From the NCBI GenBank assembly GCA_023213315.1, contig JAKCPI010002758.1, forward strand, positions 1 through 64,000: a stretch of DNA of 64,000 bases, in the 5' to 3' direction. This stretch comes from Euborellia annulipes (Eukaryota; Arthropoda; Insecta; Dermaptera; Anisolabididae). How positions within the stretch are numbered: the first letter of the stretch is position 1; the number at the start of each line of letters is the position of its first letter. This document shows positions 23,601 to 32,600 of the stretch, piece after piece. Under the pieces are notes generated by a model that was not told the origin of the DNA, did not search any database, and was given only the letters and a program-made list of their open reading frames with translations. Made by a program: the position numbers and the translations under genes.

Positions 23601-26600
23601 AGATCACCTTATAAGGTTCAATTTTCAAGAATCTCATCCATAGGATTTGCAGCTAGGAGATTTTTTTTTTTATCCAAAATGTATTTTTTCTTTAACACTT
23701 TTCTACTAATTCTTAATAATGATTTGGGTTGTATAAATTATTAACTTTTTTTTTTATTTTCATTTCTATCAACCCAAAATCAGGGTCATTCGGTAGAAAG
23801 GAATGACCAGATACTAAAATTTTCTTAAAATTTTTGACTTAGACTACTTTCATAATTAACACTTAATGAATTCCTTATATTGTTAAAATTACAACCGCTA
23901 TCTAATGGTTCATTTTTGACGATATCATAAAAATTACCTTGAATTAGTTTAGTTTAGAATAATGTGATTTGAAATAACCGATAAACTCATTTTTTGAAAA
24001 TTCTGACTTAGACCACTTTTAAAATTATGGGCACCAATATATCGAAACGATTTTCGGAGTTTTTCGAAATTCGGTCCCTAAGGGTCCAAAATTGCAATTT
24101 TGTAGAAAATTCATTTTTTAGTCAATTTTTCAATTTCTCTTTAGTAATTTTTAAATAAGATTATAAAACTGCTTTTTGTTAGATGAATAACTAGAAGTGG
24201 ATTGAATTGTTTTAAAAAGACTGTATCATAGTATTAAAAGTTCATAGCATTTGAAGTTCATCTGGAAGCCAGGGGGCGCGGATTCGGATCCCAGGCAGTC
24301 TGAGAATTTATTTAAATCATTTGGATACCAAATGGTAAAAATAAATATGCCTGGACCCATGGACGTACCCAGCGAGGGGCAGGGGGGGGGCAAACGACTA
24401 AGTTATAATAAAAAAATGTTAATGCCTTACAAATAAAAATTGTAATTTTGCATTATTTTTAATAACTTTAAAGCTTGGTAGCGACCTCAAAAAATTGTGC
24501 AAAAAAAATTGAAAAAATATATTTTGTTTCTCTCATCAGGTAGAACAAAATGAAGGGGTGAACTACAGCAAAAATTAAAACAAAAATTTTTTGGTCTTTT
24601 AAGCATCACCCTACTGTTTACGTTTGACTAATGAAATTTTAAGTTGCCCCATTTTACGGTTTTTTGAAAATTCTTAATCAAATCTCTAATTTAATACAAA
24701 AATAAACCTTCAAAAAAAAATGTTTTAATACAATATATTTTTGTAAAATTATATTATATTATAGGATAGAAAACACATGATGAAAAATCTTAAGGGATCC
24801 TATGCGTCGCTTGCCCAATCGAATGAAGGAAGGTATTTGCTACAAGCGTTTTTTGATTGTGTCGACGATACGGTAGCATTAAAAAAGGTAATAATGATTA
24901 TAAATATTTAAAAAAATAAATAAACTAATACGTATATATACATAAATATACGTAAATACAAAATTATTTAATAAAAAGTGAAAATTTTTACTTATAAATA
25001 TGTTTCACGGAAACCTACACCACTTTCCCTCCAAACTAAAAATTTTTCAAATTAATATTTTACATTTTTTTAGATAATTATACCAGAACTCATTCAATCT
25101 TTAGAAGAGCTCATTAAAAACGAATGTGGCAGAAAAGTTTTACTTTATATAGTAGTACATAGAAATCCCATTTTCTTTCACCCTGAGGAAATTAGAATCT
25201 TAGAGCAAGGTGATGGAAATAAATTCAGGTAATTAAGTATAAATTTTTTTATAAAGAATAAATCCAAAAAAAAAAAAAAATCTGGTGTGACTGGCGCACA
25301 GCACACAACTTTCTCTTACCCTTCGGTAAGAGAAAGTTGAGCACCGTGCTGTCACACCAGATTTTTTGTGTCGAGATATATTTAGTTTCCCATAGCACCT
25401 TAGTTTCAAACTTGTATTTTAAATGTTGACTGCTTGAAATAAACTATGGTTATTTTTCAAAATTTTAATCTCATATTTGGACATTTTATACAAATATAGA
25501 ATAATAAATAAATACAAAATTTCATAAGAATTGGAAAAAAAAATTTTAAATGCGTAAAAAGTTCCAAAGGGGACCTTTCTCCTATCTTTCCTATGAAGAA
25601 CAAGAGTAAAGTGGTCTTCAGAAGATTTCAACGGCAAAATGAGAATATACATTTTAAAGAGATTCTAAAAAATAGTTGATTTATGAATTTAAAAAAAAAT
25701 CCTTGGAGGGAATTTCGAGAAAATCGAAAAAAACTGAAAAAGTACATCAGTAAAGTACTAGTACTTTTTGGCCGATTTTGTTCAAAAGCTTATTTTGAGA
25801 TTCTGGGAAGGTACCTAAGTTAAATATAAAATTTCAATCCGGTAGCTCAATTCCTTCATGCTAAAAATCTGTCCAGACACACACACACAGAGCAATTTCG
25901 GGACCCACTTTTTTGGACTCAGGGGACCTCAAAACATGTATATCCATCAAAATCTCGACATCGAATTTTTGACATGATCGCAATACTTTCTCTCTCTATA
26001 TATTTCATATATAGGGTAAGAGAAAGTAAAAAATTCTAAATAGTGAAGCTATTTTGTTGTGATTCTTAATCAAGTTATCAATAAATAAATATATTTTTGG
26101 CTGATTTAAAGAGATTCGGGCTTGTTTTTCTAGTATCTATAGAAACTATCCCCTTTGAGTTCTAAAAAATGGAAAACAATTTCAAATGGTTGCCTTTAAA
26201 ATTACTTAAATATATATATCAGTCGAGTCTTGTTATTGGCTGTGTGCGAAGTAGGTGGTGGGGGAACCATGAATTGCTCGAGGCGCCCGCAATGGCCAAA
26301 CAAGGAACTTTCGGATGCCCAACTGTCACTTATTGTTATTGAAATTTACCTAAGTATTACGCATTATTAAGCAAAAATTATCAAATATGGGTCACGAAAC
26401 TTGCTGCGTAGTTAACTGCAAGAACACTGGCAAAAACAGTGATCACAAATTCTATAAATTTCCACAAGCAAGTTGGAAACGAGAACAACGAATGAAATGG
26501 ATAATTGCTTTCAATAGAAAAAAGTAAACTCTTAGATTTTGTTTAACTTCTATTTTATCACTTTTATAAACCTCAGTCTTCTTGAAAAATAAATATATCT

Positions 26601-29600
26601 TTTTGAGGCATTCAACGCAATCTTTTGTTTGTAAATTAATCTCAACCTGGTCAACTAAATTTTTAACAACTTTGGCAATGCATGCATCATTCTCTTCTGT
26701 ATTAAATCACAAAGCACCAGCTTCCATTATTAACTTTAATGCTGACTCTCCCTTCAATTCCGAAACATCTAACGGCAAAGGATCACACCTAATTTTCTTT
26801 GCCGGTGGATACATTTCTTCAAAGTAATTTCCCTTTTGAGTACTTTTCATTCGCGAACTTTCTGGCACGAGGTCTGCCCCATTGCTGCTTATTCATTACT
26901 AACGACACTACACTCATAAATAATCGTCTGCAATATATATGACATGCGTTATTAGATCAAATTTGTTTATTTCTTTACTTATTCTCGAGAAGACAGTCAA
27001 GAGAAAGTCGTGTGTAATATCTGGAAATTAATTGATTGTGCAATTTTATTTTAATTTTAAACGAAAAATAAAAAAGATCAACACTGTAGATTTAAATTTA
27101 CAAATAGAAAATATGTAAATTATCATGTTTCATTGAAATTATGTGTTTGTATATTTACTTTTCGTAATGACAGCAAGCCATTTGACATTTCAAAGTCCTC
27201 CGTAAATGCAACCGCCAGTTGGCGCTTCCATCGCGCACCCAGCCAATAAAACATTTTTAAATGGTAGCCATTAAATTTTGATATATATATATCCTAAAAC
27301 TCGTATATCAGTCTATATCTTGTTATCATAGATTTGTTCGTTTATCGCAATTGGATGCTCATTGGCGCACATGGGCGTAAAACGTTGTTTGATTATAACA
27401 AGTGGACGGAGTTAAGGCAACTTCCTCTTAGTTTGATTCTAGCCCTGGGTAATTTCCCAAGTGTTTGATTTAACTTGCACACTCCCCAGCGTTTGATTTT
27501 TTTGGTTTGGATGCTAGTTGGCGCCCAAACTTACACGTGGATCAGAGCATGTGTAGAAAAATGGCGGACGGTTTTTCGATCTGCTGTACAGTCCTTTAAT
27601 ATAAAAAGAGATTTTTGGCACTAATCGTGATTACAATATTCTTATAATAATAATCTAATTAAATAAAAATAATTTTTTTTTTCAATTTGGAGAATATATC
27701 CGTTAAGTACACACCAATTTTTTTTAATTAATTGAAATTTTTTCTAATAGTAATCTAACAACAAATATTTTTTTTTTTAATTTGCCAAAAATAGAGCTAA
27801 CTATAAAAATAATTGTTGAGAAAGAATTCAGTATGATTAAATTCACAGATTAAATTGGAAATCGTTTTTCTGCAGGTTGAAGTTAGCGCGGTATTCAAAA
27901 TTCTTAATTTAAAAATTCCCACTTGAAAAAGTTTGAGTTTTTAGGGTGGTAAAGTGGCTGACTACTTTATCAACGAGTAGGCGCGAAGAAAGCTAATACT
28001 ACTACTAATACTATAACTAGAGACCGGACATAAAAGCATAAAAAAATGAAAAAAAAAGTGCTTAAAAAAGCATAAAAATCTTGAATAAAAAGTTGTTAAA
28101 TAAGCATAAAAGTTGAAAAAAAAGCATCTCATTAGCAATTTTTACTCATAGACCTACTAATGGCGTATACAAATTTTTTTTTAAAGAAACTGAATTTTTT
28201 CCGCCCCGTCCTGCGAAAAATTTTGTTTTTGCGGAACCAAAGTTTTTCACCCTGCGGAAAATATTTTTTTTCCAGGGCTCTATTTTTTCGCACTGCGGGG
28301 CCGATCAAACATTTCGGGGGGGGGGGGAGATCCGCTAATGTCTGTATATCCCTATATATGTATATGCATTTGAAAAATTTCGGGGGGGGGCCTCGCCCCC
28401 TTATATACGTCCCTAGTGTATGCGTGTGTGAATGGGAAAAGTGTTTTTTAATTAAAAAAAAAAAAATTATCAATATTCGTAAAATAAGTTCAAATAAGCA
28501 CGAAAGGGGAAAAAAAGCACGAAAACTCAAAAAAAAGCATAAAAAATGCAATCTCAATACACTTAGTTTTTCCTAATTCGTATAGAAATTAAATATCTAA
28601 TGGTTGCTTATAAAATTCAGCAATAAGCATTTTGCTTAAAATCCGGTCTCTAACTATAACATTTTGAGGGGAAACATGTGCGACCCGGGTGTTGTCTGGT
28701 AAGGTCCTCGGGCAGCAATGACAGCGCTACGGGGGGCAAGCGCCCCCCCCCCGGCAAGGACCTCTCACCTTCTGGATGCCCCCCCCCCCCCAATCAGCTC
28801 GAAAACCAAATAAAAAAATTTCTTAAATTTTAATTCACTTTTTATTTAAAATCTTTATACAATAAAAAAAAATTTTTTTATTATTTTAATAAATAAATTT
28901 AGTTACCCTCAAGTAAATATCTTTCTTTGTGCCATTAAAATGTAATCGAAAAGAAAAATATCAAATTGCTTTATTGAGCCCCAAACTAAAAAAAAAAATT
29001 TTCTTCTTTGTGAACAGGTGTTATCCACCAGCTCAAGGGTTTCAAAAGAAATTGATACTGATTTTGAGAAATTCTGCGTCTCAATATCCAATGCAAAGCC
29101 AATCTCTTTCATGAAAATTCGTGGGCCTTCAGATATGAAGGAGTCGGGCGCAGATAGTGTTAACTAACCCAGAAATATATAGATCTGATAACAGAATATG
29201 AATATTTTCCCATGTTTATAAATTTTACATCTTGAATTCTAATATACCGTTTGGATACCAAATGGCTTAAATAAGAATAAATAAAATTATTTAGTATATG
29301 TGAGGTTTCACTAAGTTGTAAATGAAAGAAATTCAATATTTCTTTCATTTACAACTTAGTGAAACTTCACATACCAGGTATATATACTAAATAATTTTAT
29401 TTATAAATATGTTTCACGGAAAACCTACACCACTTTCCCTCCAAACTTTAAATAAGAATGCATGGACCCCAAAATTATATATATATTAACAAAAAAAAAA
29501 AGGAGTATCGTTAAGTCTTATATGGCCTCAGTTGCCAAAAAGACTTTGTGTATGGGAAAAAAGTGTGTTAAAAAAAAACTGGTCGCACAGCACACAACTT

Positions 29601-32600
29601 TCTCTTACCTTTGGTAATCGAAAGTTGTGTTCTGTGCTTCTCACACCAGACTTTTTGTGTCGACATACTGTATATTTGGTTTCCGACAGTACGGTACGTT
29701 TGAACTCAAGATGTAATAAAATTCATAAACATGGAAACGTGATTTGACCTAGCGTCTCAGGTGTGATCGATATCAGGGCTTGGGTTAGGTTGAGAGCCAA
29801 TCTTTAGTCTTGCAGAATATACAATATATGTTACTCCGAAATTGCCTATTTCATGAAATCAGCAAAATTTGAATTCGGCATGCCCTCTACCGAGTTCACG
29901 AATTAAGCATTTATTTTTTTTTACTTTTGCCCATTTCACGAAAAAAGCAGCCATTTGTTTTTTTCGGGTTTTTCATTTCTCGATTATATTTATCACCTAA
30001 AGAAACTTGTATAATGCAATCTTGGTACAGATAAATAGGATAATTAATAAAATAAAGTAAAAAATTAATTAAAAATCTTTTATTTATCCTACTTTTGGTT
30101 TCGAAAAAGCTGTGGCTCATTCAAGGAGAGACGGGATTATGGGCTAATAATGGTTTTTAATATTTTAGGCTATGGAGAAAAAGCAAAAGTAGGTCCAATT
30201 TTAACATTCTTAAATCAAATATTAAAACGATATAATATTGATAAGAATAGAGCTACTTGAGCTGCACCTTTTAAGAGGACTATATTCGCCCATTTCCCTC
30301 ATTCTTCGGACTCCCAACTATTGTTCAATGCATGGGCGAAGAATAGTTGCAAAAATAAACGCACAGAATGCTCTAGTGGCGTTGCTTATTTCGTGAAATA
30401 GGCAAAGATTTTGATGCCCAATTCGTGAAATATGCATAAAATTGCCTAATTAGTGAACTCGGCATCCGAATTCACGAAAACAGCAAAATTTCGTCGATTT
30501 CATGAAATAAGCAATTTCGCTAATTCGGCGCAACATATATATACAATGCCTTGGCTCCAGAAACAATTTGGGTATCAATTAATAGATACCCAAACAGTAT
30601 TCTCAAATCAAATTATGCTTTTCAATTTAGTAAAGATTGAAATTTTTACGTTATCAATATTTCTGGTCTCTTCTCTAATTATGAACGGGGAGAGCTAGAA
30701 AGGAAAATTTATTAATAAAAGATAATATATTTATGTAATACGCATTTTTTTATATATTGTATTTAATTTAATTCTTTTATTTTTATATCTAGTAAAAAAC
30801 CCATGAGTCAGAGAATTAACGAAATACGAGATCATCTTAATACTTTTTTGATTAAAGCTATAAGCACAGATACTCTCACTTGGATAAAGAAGACCAATAT
30901 AGCTCTCTTAACTTTACACATTTTATTAACAAGTAAAGGTAGGTAATATAGCATTTTTATTATTTTCCTTTTTATCAACTTAGAGGGTTTTTCTCTAAAA
31001 TTGTTCCTAAATATGTTACTTTTATTGAAAAAATTGATATACAAGTATACTAGGGGCAGAATTATTTCATGATGATTTTCTCTTATAAAATATTTTAATT
31101 TTATTTTAGGTGAAGATTTAAAAATTACGTTGGAAAACCTTGTTAAAATTATGCTGGACAAAAGTTTAACTATTAAAATTCAGAAAAAAGGTATAACATG
31201 TCCTTATTTAGAACAACCAGGAATTTATAAGATTTTAAAAAAATTAATCGTAATGGACTCTAGAAGAGATCCAAAAGAGAAACAAGGTAATTATAAATTA
31301 GGTTTATCTGTTGGGTTGTGGCTGTGTCTACTGTATAGTGGCACTACATGAGAAAGTTGTTTTTAATTTTCTGGCTCAGTAAACTTTTCCTCTAACTGGA
31401 TAGAATTTATTTCATGTAACTGTTTTTAAAGGAAGTACCGATAATTACCAATATTTTAAAGATGGGAATCTTCTATTGGTCATTTACATGGAGTGATTAC
31501 TGCTTCAAAGGAGCCAATGCTTCTCAGGCGGCTGACTCTATCACAGAAGCCATAATCATGGGGATGGAAACGTACATATCCTTTAAAATATATCAAAAGG
31601 GAAAATCCAAACCATGGTTAAATATCGAATGTGTGAAAGCCACTAGCGCCAAAAATCAAGCATACGACAACTGGAAACTGCCAAGATCCGTTGAAGTGGG
31701 ATAGATTTCGTAAGGCCAGAACCCAATGTCAGAAGACCATCAATGAGGCTAAAAGGGCCTTCAAGCAGAGGAAATGCGACCAAATGGCATCTTGTTTGTG
31801 TATCTGTATCGAATAAAATTGTATTAAAATATGACTTAGAAATTTGATTCGAAGTCAAACACATAAACGATTAGATCTCTTCTTGGACCGCTGAAGAGGG
31901 TGTTATATTCAAGAAGACAAAACAATTTTTTAAAAAATTATCTTGATTTATTTTCAGAGTATTTTGGCTTGGCTGACAAGTAGGCCTATGCGCAATTGGA
32001 CTTGTTTCGGCTACAAAATGCCGTCATCAGAGCAAGGAACTGCAATTACAAGAATAGATTTACAATTTTTTTCAATTAAATAAATCAACATGACATAAAA
32101 TCCTTTTCATTTTTCATGGTTTTTTGTAACAAAAATCCAGAATTATGTTTATAAAATGAAAATTGACAGTTGTAATAAAAAGTGATTTGTTCCTTATATA
32201 AAAAATTAAAAATTAAACTATATTATTAAAAATTAATAAGAACAGAATATATTTAAAATTGCTGTCTGACGCCTATTATTATTATATCAGGTTTATAAAT
32301 ATTTTGTATACTTTTTTATATGAATTTATAATGTTTCAAATTTAACCAATAACGATATGTTGACTCGAACCATTTTATTTAAAAAGAAGGTATAAACCTT
32401 TTCTTTTGTGTCTTAAATAACAAAAGAGGTAAAATGCATTTAATGATTTATTAAAAACTTTTTATCAAAAATTAATAGTTTTTGATTAATTTGAACATTT
32501 TATCCTTATTAATTGGAAAAAATCATCTGATTTTAATCTTCGAATCAAATTTCTAAGTCAATTTTTAATACAATTTTATTCGATACAGATACATTTTTTG

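Larger units (their letters stand above)
20245..24660. mobile_element. Possible long element bounded by CCGTAAAATGGG
   Basis: GCCGTAAAATGGG at 20253 is inverted at 24648 (CCCATTTTACGG), and inside it AGGGTGATGCTTAAAAATGA (20482) is partly inverted at 24598 (TTAAGCATCACCCTA). The two inverted patches suggest one 4.4-kb element, containing the LINE fragment and tandem repeats, but the arms are discontinuous and the reading is tentative. Confidence 0.35.

Noticed and set aside
28132..28576. Overlapping frames of 141 and 138 codons on both strands
   Set aside because: They overlap in full on opposite strands over a G-run-containing repeat inside a hAT; low complexity and no domain.
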